DNA of 6,071 nt from Nitrospinota bacterium (lineage in GTDB: Bacteria > Nitrospinota > Nitrospinia > UBA9942). The stretch covers positions 1 to 6,071 of the forward strand of contig JACRGN010000139.1 of assembly GCA_016234205.1 (NCBI GenBank), written 5' to 3'. The notes beneath the pieces are model-generated. The model was not told the origin of the DNA and did not search any database. It saw only the letters and a program-made list of their open reading frames with translations. Numbering within the stretch: the first letter of the stretch is position 1; each line of letters starts with the position of its first letter. Below are positions 1-5,518 of the stretch, one piece after another. A program made the position numbers and the translations under genes.

Positions 1-210
1 CCATTTGATGGTGTCATTTTTGATTTCAGCCATTTCTCGGCGGAGGTTGGCTTCAAGTTCTTTGAGTCTAAGGTCAAGGTGTTGTCTGGTAACAAGACGT
101 TCGTCAATGGTCTCTTTGAAGACCTCGGCTATTTCTTTTGCAGCCTTTTCAGATAAATCGGCGCCCTTGAGCCGTTCATATACTTTTAATGTGTCAAATA
201 CAACTTCCAT
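1..210 (-). CDS. DUF1640/CCDC90-like coiled-coil protein, N-terminal part
   Basis: Partial gene: 70 codons from an ATG at 210 to the left edge, open throughout; the C-terminus lies outside the window. The start MEVVFDTLKVYERLK followed by GADLSEKAAKEIAEVF matches the N-terminal pattern I recall for DUF1640/CCDC90 proteins (FDTLK..xRLK.AG....QAEA.AE). Residues 20-66 are charged and heptad-like (KAAKEIAEVFKE, LDLRLKELEANLRREM), so a long coiled coil. Family members are small (about 90-130 residues) and usually end in one membrane helix, which would lie beyond the edge; their bacterial function is unknown. There is no Shine-Dalgarno sequence, but a strong promoter ends seven bases before the ATG, so the mRNA is probably leaderless. 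The start agrees with the family N-terminus. It is transcribed away from the response regulator gene and shows no evident link to it. Confidence 0.75.
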   Translation of the reverse strand, partial: MEVVFDTLKVYERLKGADLSEKAAKEIAEVFKETIDERLVTRQHLDLRLKELEANLRREMAEIKNDTIKW

Positions 211-216
211 GACTTT

Positions 217-245
217 AATATAGGGTTGTTTTATGGAAATGTCAA
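217..245 (-). promoter_or_regulatory. Near-consensus sigma70 promoter for a leaderless transcript
   Basis: On the minus strand the -35 hexamer is TTGACA (245-240, perfect), followed by a 17-bp spacer and the -10 hexamer TATATT (222-217, five of six to consensus). Only six bases (AAAGTC) separate the -10 from the ATG at 210, so the usual start about seven bases after the -10 falls on the ATG. This explains the absence of a ribosome binding site for the DUF1640-like gene. The hexamers and spacing are seen directly; promoter activity and the transcription start are inferred. Confidence 0.7.
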
Positions 246-269
246 ATTAAAAACTTTAAAAACTAAATT

Positions 270-345
270 AGATTGCTTCGGGGCTTCGCCCCTCGCAATG
301 ACACTTCTGCTTTGTGTGTCATTGCGAGCGAAGGCGAAGCAATCT
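270..345. repeat. Imperfect inverted repeat, REP/MITE-like intergenic element
   Basis: Two arms, 270-304 and 316-345, are inverted copies separated by an 11-base loop (305-315). The outer 11 bases (AGATTGCTTCG at 270-280, CGAAGCAATCT at 335-345) and the inner 12 bases (TCGCAATGACAC at 293-304, GTGTCATTGCGA at 316-327) match perfectly. Between them the left arm has 12 bases and the right arm only 7. The left insert makes a small hairpin of its own, GGGGC-TTC-GCCCC (280-292). The motif ATTGCGAGCGAAG...GAAGCAATCT is one I recall from dispersed intergenic repeats in many bacterial phyla; no copy number can be given from one window. No T-run follows either side, so it does not look like a classical terminator. 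It lies 41 bases upstream of the response regulator ATG and 24 bases from the divergent -35 box. Confidence 0.8.
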
Positions 346-374
346 CAAACATTGAAATTCTATACATCAAGATA

Positions 375-383
375 GGGGGAGGA
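375..383 (+). promoter_or_regulatory. Shine-Dalgarno that fixes the regulator start
   Basis: GGGGGAGGA lies three bases before the ATG at 387 (GGAGG with a four-base spacer). It decides for 387 over an in-frame TTG at 273, which lies inside the inverted repeat, has no such site, and would add 38 residues unlike any Rec N-terminus. Confidence 0.8.
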
Positions 384-386
384 ACT

Positions 387-920
387 ATGGATAATCAAAC
401 TCATATTATAAAAGTCTTACTGGTTGAGGATAATCCTGGTGATGTAAGGCTGATACAGGAGATGCTGAAAGAGGGTGATTATTTCAGATTTAAGCTGACC
501 TGTGTGGAGCGATTAGATGAGGCAATGAAGCAACTTGATGAAGGCGTTTTCGATGTCATACTGTTGGACCTCGGTCTGCCCGATAGTCAGAAGCTCGATA
601 CCCTGAGAAATGTTAATCGTAAAGTCCCTGATATGCCCATCGTAGTAATTACAGGCATTGCCGATGAAATGTTAGGCATAGAGGCTGTTCGTGATGGCGC
701 ACAGGACTATCTGACAAAAGGGCAGACTGACAGAAATCTCCTGATTCATTCTATACGGTATTCCATCGGGCGGAAAAGAATGGGAAATGAGTTCAAAAAG
801 AAAGTAGATACGATTGAAAAAATGAATAAATTTATGGTAGGCAGGGAGCTTAGGATGGAGGAGCTTCGTAAAGAGAATGAGAGGCTGAAGGAGAGGATTA
901 GGGAAATGGAGAAGAGATGA
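387..920 (+). CDS. Single-domain response regulator (Rec) with coiled-coil tail
   Basis: A cytoplasmic phospho-acceptor protein of 177 residues. Residues 7-128 form a receiver domain: acidic pair E14 D15 (LLVEDNPGDVRLI), phospho-acceptor D61 (VILLDLGLPDS), switch T89 (VVITG), Y108 and invariant K111 (DYLTKG). All residues needed for phosphorylation are present. The helix ending in IRYSIGRKR (123-131) is what I recall at the junction where this Rec subtype usually passes into a PAS, kinase or cyclase domain; here only a charged coiled coil follows (about 132-177, VGRELRMEELRKENERLKER). There is no DNA-binding or enzymatic output domain, so it probably acts by protein contact, as CheY- or Spo0F-like proteins do. 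Its stop codon overlaps the start of the sensor gene (ATGA at 917-920), so the two are translationally coupled and probably partners. The cognate kinase is not in the window. Family assignment is firm; pathway unknown. Confidence 0.92.
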   Translation: MDNQTHIIKVLLVEDNPGDVRLIQEMLKEGDYFRFKLTCVERLDEAMKQLDEGVFDVILLDLGLPDSQKLDTLRNVNRKVPDMPIVVITGIADEMLGIEAVRDGAQDYLTKGQTDRNLLIHSIRYSIGRKRMGNEFKKKVDTIEKMNKFMVGRELRMEELRKENERLKERIREMEKR

Positions 921-2197
921 AATTTAAAATCCGCACAAAATTTATAATTATATTTTTAACGATACTTTCACCCATTCTATTGATTACTGTAATTGCAGCC
1001 TCCTATAGCATCCGTAATATTCAAAAATCAATTTATGAGCTTAAAATCATTCATAAAGAACTAAATATGGTTAATAACCTGCAATTGAGTCTGCAAGAGG
1101 TAATAATGCCGGGTAATGACTATATCATTACAGGGGAGAGGAAATATCTGAATGACTTTCAAACGGCATCAGCAGAAATGGAAAAGGGCTTAAAGGAGAC
1201 GGCTGAACATTTAAGAATAAAAGAGGAGGAGGAGATTCTCAGGGATATGAAGACCGCATGGCAGAATATAAAGGCTCTATCATCTGAAATATTTGCAATC
1301 CCTGACCCTGTTGCTGACAAAAAGGCTGCAAGCCTTATGGAGGAGATGGATTATAAATGGAGTTATCCTGCAATAAAAAAGTTAAAGAGGTGGAAAGAGA
1401 TAGATACAGAAGAACAGAAGGAGATGGAAGATAATATAAAAAAGGTATTGAGAAGGACATGGACAATTATAATAGTCTCCGGTATCATCATGTTTATATC
1501 TGGTTTATCCTTTATGTTTATCAGCTCAAGACGCTTCACCTCTCCAATAGAAGCCATTTATAAACAGGCAGAGGCAATAGCAGTCGGCGATTTTAATGAG
1601 AGGTTAGATATAAAGACAGGGGATGAAATAGAGGGGCTTGGTAATGCCATGAATAAGATGGCTGCACAGTTGAAGGATATATATTCCTACCTCGAAGGGA
1701 GGGTTGAGCAGTTCCGTGCTATTACAGAGACCTCAAATGATGCGGTTATCTGCATTGAGGAGCCTGGTATCATTGTTCTCTGGAATAAAAAGGCAGAGGA
1801 GATGTTCGGGTTTTCAGCCGATGAAGCGATGGGGAAAGATTTGCATGGGCTTATTGTCCCTGAGAGATACCATGAAAAAAGTATGAAGGGACTGAAACCC
1901 TTTTTTGAAACAGGGACAGGACCTCTCATGGGTAAGACTATTGAACAGAGGGCATTACGCAGAGATGGGACAGAATTTCCAATTGAGCTGTCTATAATTG
2001 CCATGAAAATAAAGGGAAAATGGCAGGGGGCAGGGATAGTCAGGGATATAACTGATCGCAAGCAGGCAGAGGAGAAATTAAAGGAGAGGCTGGATGAGCT
2101 GGAACGTTTTAAAAAGGCAACGGTGCAGAGGGAGTTCAGGATAAAGGAATTGAGTGAAAGGGTTGAAGAACTTGAGAAAAGGATGGGCAAGGGGTAG
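917..2197 (+). CDS. Membrane sensor: helical periplasmic domain-HAMP-PAS, no kinase domain
   Basis: A 426-residue inner-membrane signalling protein. Order: basic N-terminus, TM1 (about 9-29), extracytoplasmic helical domain (30-181), TM2 (182-203), HAMP (203-256, FTSPIEAIYKQAEAIAVGDF ... GDEIEGLGNAMNKM), PAS (263-380, SNDAVICIEEPGIIVLWN ... RRDGTEFPIELS ... GIVRDITDRK) and a C-terminal coiled coil (381-426). The extracytoplasmic part contains MPGNDYIITGERKYLNDF, resembling the DYLLTGD-type motif of CHASE3-like four-helix sensors. No H-box, HATPase, GGDEF, EAL or chemotaxis signalling domain follows the PAS; the protein simply ends, with a normal TAG stop. It may modulate a separate kinase or its gene partner, the Rec protein. 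The start overlaps the regulator's stop, with GGAG at 908-911 five bases upstream of ATG. The ligand is unknown. The PAS resembles the FixL type, but the position I align with the haem-ligating histidine is serine (S322). Confidence 0.9.
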   Translation: MKFKIRTKFIIIFLTILSPILLITVIAASYSIRNIQKSIYELKIIHKELNMVNNLQLSLQEVIMPGNDYIITGERKYLNDFQTASAEMEKGLKETAEHLRIKEEEEILRDMKTAWQNIKALSSEIFAIPDPVADKKAASLMEEMDYKWSYPAIKKLKRWKEIDTEEQKEMEDNIKKVLRRTWTIIIVSGIIMFISGLSFMFISSRRFTSPIEAIYKQAEAIAVGDFNERLDIKTGDEIEGLGNAMNKMAAQLKDIYSYLEGRVEQFRAITETSNDAVICIEEPGIIVLWNKKAEEMFGFSADEAMGKDLHGLIVPERYHEKSMKGLKPFFETGTGPLMGKTIEQRALRRDGTEFPIELSIIAMKIKGKWQGAGIVRDITDRKQAEEKLKERLDELERFKKATVQREFRIKELSERVEELEKRMGKG

Positions 2198-2208
2198 TTG
2201 GAATCTAA

Positions 2209-2329
2209 AGTGAATGAACTAAATAAGTAGACATAAATTCTGGTAGTCGCAGGCTTTATGCCTGCGTAAATTCACGCACCCATAAAGGGTGCGGCTACCA
2301 TATATACCAACAAATTTAATTCGTTCACT
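2209..2329. repeat. Outer inverted-repeat arms enclosing a structured element
   Basis: AGTGAATGAACTAAAT (2209-2224) is matched in inverse orientation at 2314-2329: 14 of 16 positions are complementary, 15 of 16 if transcribed (one U-G pair). The arms enclose the 60-bp element, with 16 and 13 unpaired-looking bases between. The left arm begins 12 bases after the sensor stop and the right arm ends 7 bases before the HD-GYP start, so the unit fills nearly the whole gap. It may be one 121-bp mobile palindromic element, or an inner element inserted into an older one; no clear target-site duplication is visible. Confidence 0.6.
2241..2300. repeat. 60-bp cloverleaf-like palindromic element (MITE/REP-like)
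   Basis: A closing stem TGGTAG (2241-2246) / CTACCA (2295-2300), extendable by a T2247-G2294 wobble, encloses two perfect 7-bp hairpins. Hairpin 1 is CGCAGGC (2248-2254), loop TTTAT, GCCTGCG (2260-2266). Hairpin 2 is CGCACCC (2275-2281), loop ATAAA, GGGTGCG (2287-2293). An 8-base linker joins them. The two 30-base halves are inverted copies with 24 of 30 matches. Four of the six differences form two G-C to C-G swaps that keep each hairpin intact. There is no open reading frame and no transposase nearby. Such structured repeats are often moved or maintained in trans. It has no T-run, so terminator function is unlikely. Confidence 0.8.
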
Positions 2330-2336
2330 ATAAATC

Positions 2337-4100
2337 ATGACTGAAAATAATCGCATAACTGAATTAGAGACAGAGCTGAAAAGGCTGAAGGAGCAGATTG
2401 AGGGGAAGGACTGCGAGCTTGAGAGGTTGAAAGGGCTGGAGAATGGTATGGAAGATGAGCGGAGGGCAATGCTCTATATGCTGGAAGACCTGAATAGGTC
2501 TAAAACAGAGATAGAACGGTCAGAGGAGAGTCTTAAAGGCGAGATTGAGATAACAACCCACATGCTGATGATTGCAGAGGAAACTGCCCATGCAACTGAT
2601 ATTGACAGTCTAATAGAGAGGGTAATCCACTGCACCTGGCGATTAACAGGATGTGATATATGCCTTTTTTACCTCTGGGACAATAAAGACAGGAAATTTA
2701 CGCCTGCTCAACAGATGGGACTTAAGACCGAGATGACTCCTCAATTCAGGATAAAAGTTCTGGACGAAAGGATAGAACCCATCAAAAGGACATTGGAGGG
2801 GAAGGTGCCGGTTATAATTTCTAATTTCGGGGCTGACAAACTATTCCCATGGCTGAAGGATATAAATATCGGCACTCTATCAGTAATCCCTCTAATTGGC
2901 AAAAGGAGATACTTAGGCATTATAATCTGCATCTATTCGGACATCAGGGATATTACCGACAGGGATATGAAGGTTATAAAAGGAATCTCACATCAAGTCT
3001 CAACTGCCCTTGAAGATGCAAGATTATACAGGGATTCTATAGATAAGGCAATTGAACTCTCAGGTAAGGTTGAGACTATACGGGTTATGCATGAGATAGA
3101 CAGGGCGGTACTCTCTACGCTCAACCGTAATGAGATATTGGAGATTGCAATAACGATGATTTCAAGGGTTGTCCACTGTGAGATGGCAGCGATTTTCCTT
3201 GTGGATAAAGATAGAGGGGGGTTTCTCCTGGAGGCAGGCAATTTAAAGAAGGGCTTTATGCCGTTTCAAGACACATCCTTAAGCGAAGTTGTAGAGACCA
3301 TGATGCCGCAGTATGTGAATAACCTATCGGAGGTTTCTGAGATTTTACCTCTGGAAAGGGGTTTACTTGAGGCTGGTTTTCTATCCCATCTAAGGGTTCC
3401 GCTAATGGTGAGGGGAGAGGTAATCGGTGTATTATGTATTGGTGCAAAAACTCAGTCTGCCTTTACGACCGAAAATCTTTCAATATTGGAAAATCTGGCA
3501 TCTCAAATGAGTATTGCCCTGGAAAACTCAAGACTTATTATAGACCTTGAAGATCTCTTCGTTGGGACCGTAAAATCCCTCTCATCAGCCATAGATGCCA
3601 AATCTAAGTGGACTGCAGGACATTCCGAGAGGGTTACAAGATATGCCCTCAATATTGGAAAAGGGATAGGGCTTTTAGAAAAGGGGCTTAAAGACATAGA
3701 ACTGGGAGGGCTGCTGCATGATATAGGCAAGTTAGGCACTTATGAGGCAATCCTTGATAAAGCGGGGAGATTGACTGATGAAGAATTTAATCTGATAAAA
3801 CAGCACCCGGTAAAGGGTGCAGAGATATTATCTCCTATAAAACAGATAAGGCATGTCATACCGATTGTAAGACACCACCACGAGAGGTATGATGGAAAGG
3901 GTTATCCTGACAGCTTGAAAGGCGAGGAGATACCCCTAATGGCAAGAATTATGTGTATTGCGGATAGTGTTGATGCAATGGGTGCGGATAGACCCTATAG
4001 AAAGGGGCTTCCTATGGATGTGATTATAGGAGAGTTGAAGAAATGCTCCGGCAGCCAGTTTGACCCGGCAATAGTGGATATATTTTTAAAAATCTTCTGA
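2337..4100 (+). CDS. GAF-GAF-HD-GYP protein, predicted c-di-GMP phosphodiesterase
   Basis: A soluble 587-residue enzyme predicted to hydrolyse the second messenger c-di-GMP. Order: N-terminal coiled coil (about 5-80), GAF1 (about 85-230), GAF2 (about 250-400), HD-GYP (405-587). The HD-GYP signature looks complete: H429 (AGHSERV), H461 D462 (LLHDIGK), H490 (KQHP), H514 H515 E516 (RHHHERYDGKGYP), D543 and D546 (IADSVDAM), then DRPYRKG. Neither GAF shows the NKFDE cyclic-nucleotide motif, so ligands are unknown. No Rec domain is fused, unlike the common Rec-HD-GYP form. The ATG at 2337 has no Shine-Dalgarno sequence; the repeat element ends seven bases before it. An internal ATG at 2448 (residue 38) has GGAG at 2438-2441 with ideal spacing. 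Residues 1-37 still look like genuine coiled coil, so I keep 2337 but with doubt. Domain assignment is firm, and activity is inferred. Confidence 0.92.
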   Translation: MTENNRITELETELKRLKEQIEGKDCELERLKGLENGMEDERRAMLYMLEDLNRSKTEIERSEESLKGEIEITTHMLMIAEETAHATDIDSLIERVIHCTWRLTGCDICLFYLWDNKDRKFTPAQQMGLKTEMTPQFRIKVLDERIEPIKRTLEGKVPVIISNFGADKLFPWLKDINIGTLSVIPLIGKRRYLGIIICIYSDIRDITDRDMKVIKGISHQVSTALEDARLYRDSIDKAIELSGKVETIRVMHEIDRAVLSTLNRNEILEIAITMISRVVHCEMAAIFLVDKDRGGFLLEAGNLKKGFMPFQDTSLSEVVETMMPQYVNNLSEVSEILPLERGLLEAGFLSHLRVPLMVRGEVIGVLCIGAKTQSAFTTENLSILENLASQMSIALENSRLIIDLEDLFVGTVKSLSSAIDAKSKWTAGHSERVTRYALNIGKGIGLLEKGLKDIELGGLLHDIGKLGTYEAILDKAGRLTDEEFNLIKQHPVKGAEILSPIKQIRHVIPIVRHHHERYDGKGYPDSLKGEEIPLMARIMCIADSVDAMGADRPYRKGLPMDVIIGELKKCSGSQFDPAIVDIFLKIF

Positions 4101-4120
4101 TTTAGGGGTGTTCCTCTTAA

Positions 4121-4477
4121 TTACCAGAATGCATTTTTAAATAGTTCAATACCATTTTTGCCTTTGGAAAGGTCTATTGCAACCACATCAAATCTGCAGT
4201 CTCTGTTTTTAATCTGTTTCTTTGTGAGGTAATAGAGAGATAGTTTCTGAAGTTTTTTCTGTTTTGAAAAGGTTACTGTCTCCTGCGGAGTGCAAAATGA
4301 AGATGAATTCTTTGTCCTTACTTCAACAAAGGCAAGTATATTTTTATCAACTGCAATTATATCAATCTCTCCTAATTCGCATCTAAAATTCCTTTCAATA
4401 ATCTTGTAGCCGGATTTTTTCAGGAAATCAACTGCTATCTCTTCTCCCATCTTTCCCGTCTGCTGCCGATTATCCAT
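4121..4477 (-). CDS. yraN: YraN family protein (UPF0102), nuclease-fold
   Basis: A 118-residue protein of the YraN/UPF0102 family, which has a restriction-endonuclease-like fold; its cellular role is not settled. Family landmarks: GKMGEEIAVDFL (8-19), GYKIIERNFR (23-32), GEIDIIA (36-42), FVEVRTK (50-56), RFDVVAI (95-101) and the terminal FKNAFW. The PD-(D/E)xK-like set would be E12, D39, E52 and position 54, which is Arg here where Lys is common. Start: the ATG at 4477 is preferred because AAGGG lies five bases upstream and family members begin about here; an in-frame GTG at 4510 has no such site. It overlaps the end of rnhB by 8 bases, and rnhB-yraN is a common pairing. It is the last gene of the minus-strand operon in the window and ends only 20 bases from the convergent HD-GYP gene. 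Confidence 0.9.
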   Translation of the reverse strand: MDNRQQTGKMGEEIAVDFLKKSGYKIIERNFRCELGEIDIIAVDKNILAFVEVRTKNSSSFCTPQETVTFSKQKKLQKLSLYYLTKKQIKNRDCRFDVVAIDLSKGKNGIELFKNAFW

Positions 4478-5069
4478 AAACGCCCTTAAAGCTATTTCTG
4501 TGAATCTCACAGGGACCGAATTCTTTTATCCTGTCTAAGTGCTCTTTAGTGCCGTATCCTTTATGTTTGGCAAATAAATATTTGGGATACTTTGCATCAT
4601 AATCAAGCATCAATCTGTCTCTTGTTACCTTTGCAATTATGGATGCGGCAGCAATGGACTGGCTTAATGAATCACCCTTCTTTATTGTAAGCTGTTTTAT
4701 GCTGGATTGAATAGGTGTTATTCCATCTATTAGAATCAGGTCGGGGGTAATTGTCAGATTTTCTACTGCATTAAGCATGGCTTTCCTTGTGGCTTCAAGG
4801 ATATTTATCTCATCAATTACCTTTGAAGATATAATACCTATGCCGACAGAGAGGGCTTTTTCTTTAATAATCTCAAATAATCTTTCTCTTTTTTCGGGTG
4901 ACAGTTTCTTTGAGTCATCAACTCCGTCAATAGATATATGAGGCGGGAGAATAGCTGCTGATGCAACGACAGGGCCTGCAAGCGGACCCCTTCCTGCCTC
5001 GTCTATTCCGGCAATGAATCTATAGCCCTGAATGGAAAATTCAGTATCAAATCCCTGAAGTATACCCAT
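4470..5069 (-). CDS. rnhB: Ribonuclease HII
   Basis: A 199-residue cytoplasmic endonuclease that cleaves the RNA strand of RNA-DNA hybrids and starts removal of misincorporated ribonucleotides. Catalytic set visible: D23 E24 (GIDEAGRGPLAGPVVA), D115 (LILIDG) and D151 (SIIAKVTRDRLM), with the conserved GR(K)G loop R27 and the C-terminal HKGYGTKEH (169-177) and HRNSF (190-194). Length is typical for the family. The ATG at 5069 puts 15 residues before GYRFIAGIDEAGRG, as is usual, but no Shine-Dalgarno sequence is visible upstream. The reading frame stays open back into rplS without an ATG, GTG or TTG, so no better start exists. A 71-base gap separates it from rplS, the widest gap in this operon; its 3' end overlaps yraN. 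Confidence 0.95.
   Translation of the reverse strand: MGILQGFDTEFSIQGYRFIAGIDEAGRGPLAGPVVASAAILPPHISIDGVDDSKKLSPEKRERLFEIIKEKALSVGIGIISSKVIDEINILEATRKAMLNAVENLTITPDLILIDGITPIQSSIKQLTIKKGDSLSQSIAAASIIAKVTRDRLMLDYDAKYPKYLFAKHKGYGTKEHLDRIKEFGPCEIHRNSFKGVYG
4483..4487 (-). promoter_or_regulatory. Shine-Dalgarno that fixes the yraN start
   Basis: AAGGG on the minus strand, inside the end of rnhB, five bases before the ATG at 4477. It supports this start over the GTG at 4510 and suggests translational coupling to rnhB. Confidence 0.6.
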
Positions 5070-5140
5070 AGAATGAGAGGCAGATTTTACAGAGGCGATA
5101 ATCTGAGGGCTAAGGATTTTAATCAGATGATAAAATGACT

Positions 5141-5497
5141 TTATTCCCTGGCTGTAATCTTCTCTTCTATCCTTGCAGCCTTGCCCTTTTTATCTCTTAG
5201 ATAGTAAAGTTTTGCCCTTCTCACATGGCCGGTTTTTACAACCTGAATCTTGTCTATGCTCGGCGAATGAATCGGGAACTTCCTCTCAACACCTATTCCG
5301 TAAGATACCTTTCGGATAGTAAATGTCTCCCTTATACCGCTTCCTTTTTTAGAGATGACAAGACCTTCCACAACCTGAATCCTCTCTTTTTCACCCTCTA
5401 CTATCTTGAGGTGGACCTTCAAGGTATCTCCTACCCTGAACTCAGGAATGCCCTTTTTAAATTGCTCTCTTTCAATCGTATTTATTACTGGATTCAT
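5141..5497 (-). CDS. rplS: 50S ribosomal protein L19
   Basis: A 118-residue large-subunit protein located at the 30S-50S interface. The whole chain follows the L19 pattern: PEFRVGDTLKVHLKIVEG (18-35), RIQVVEGLVISKKGSGIRE (39-57), FTIRKVSYGIGVERKFPIHS (59-78) and the basic end VRRAKLYYLRDKKGKAARI. Its length is normal. The ATG at 5497 has an ideal AAGGAG seven bases upstream (complement of 5505-5510). The gene sits 21 bases after the RNA methyltransferase and before rnhB, all on the minus strand, so probably one transcript whose promoter lies outside the window. Confidence 0.97.
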   Translation of the reverse strand: MNPVINTIEREQFKKGIPEFRVGDTLKVHLKIVEGEKERIQVVEGLVISKKGSGIRETFTIRKVSYGIGVERKFPIHSPSIDKIQVVKTGHVRRAKLYYLRDKKGKAARIEEKITARE

Positions 5498-5518
5498 TTT
5501 TATTCTCCTTTCTAATTG

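Noticed and set aside
5..223. 72-residue plus-strand reading frame at the left edge
   Set aside because: It is opposite the DUF1640-like gene. The minus-strand product has the family N-terminus and a clear promoter, while this one is serine- and arginine-rich shadow sequence.
273..386. 38-residue N-terminal extension of the response regulator from a TTG at 273
   Set aside because: It is translated from the inverted repeat, has no SD, and would precede a complete Rec domain; the ATG at 387 has a strong SD.
346..386. Promoter for the response regulator (TATACA at 361-366)
   Set aside because: No acceptable -35 lies 16-18 bases upstream; the match is too weak to list in AT-rich sequence.
1703..2056. 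FixL-like haem oxygen sensor PAS
   Set aside because: The PAS resembles the FixL type around PERYHEKSMKGLK and RRDGTEFPIELS, but by my recalled alignment the haem-ligand histidine position is S322; H319 is three residues away. No basis for calling haem binding.
1687..2190. 167-residue minus-strand reading frame opposite the sensor gene
   Set aside because: It is an antisense shadow of the HAMP-PAS coding region: serine- and leucine-rich composition, no recognisable domain, no start signal. The shorter frames opposite the HD-GYP gene fail for the same reasons.
2241..2300. tRNA-like gene from the cloverleaf shape
   Set aside because: Stem lengths, the lack of an anticodon arm, T-loop and CCA-end consensus, and the near-palindromic origin of the two hairpins do not fit a tRNA.
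2241..2300. Rho-independent terminator for the regulator-sensor pair
   Set aside because: The hairpins are GC-rich, but neither is followed by a run of T on either strand.
917..4100. Sensor and HD-GYP as one gene split by insertion of the repeat
   Set aside because: With 2209-2329 left out the two frames do coincide, but the joined sequence still has the TAG at 2195 and a second in-frame TAA before the ATG, and frame agreement happens one time in three by chance.
5225..5515. 96-residue plus-strand reading frame
   Set aside because: It lies entirely opposite rplS, which is a certain gene; the antisense product shows no family features.
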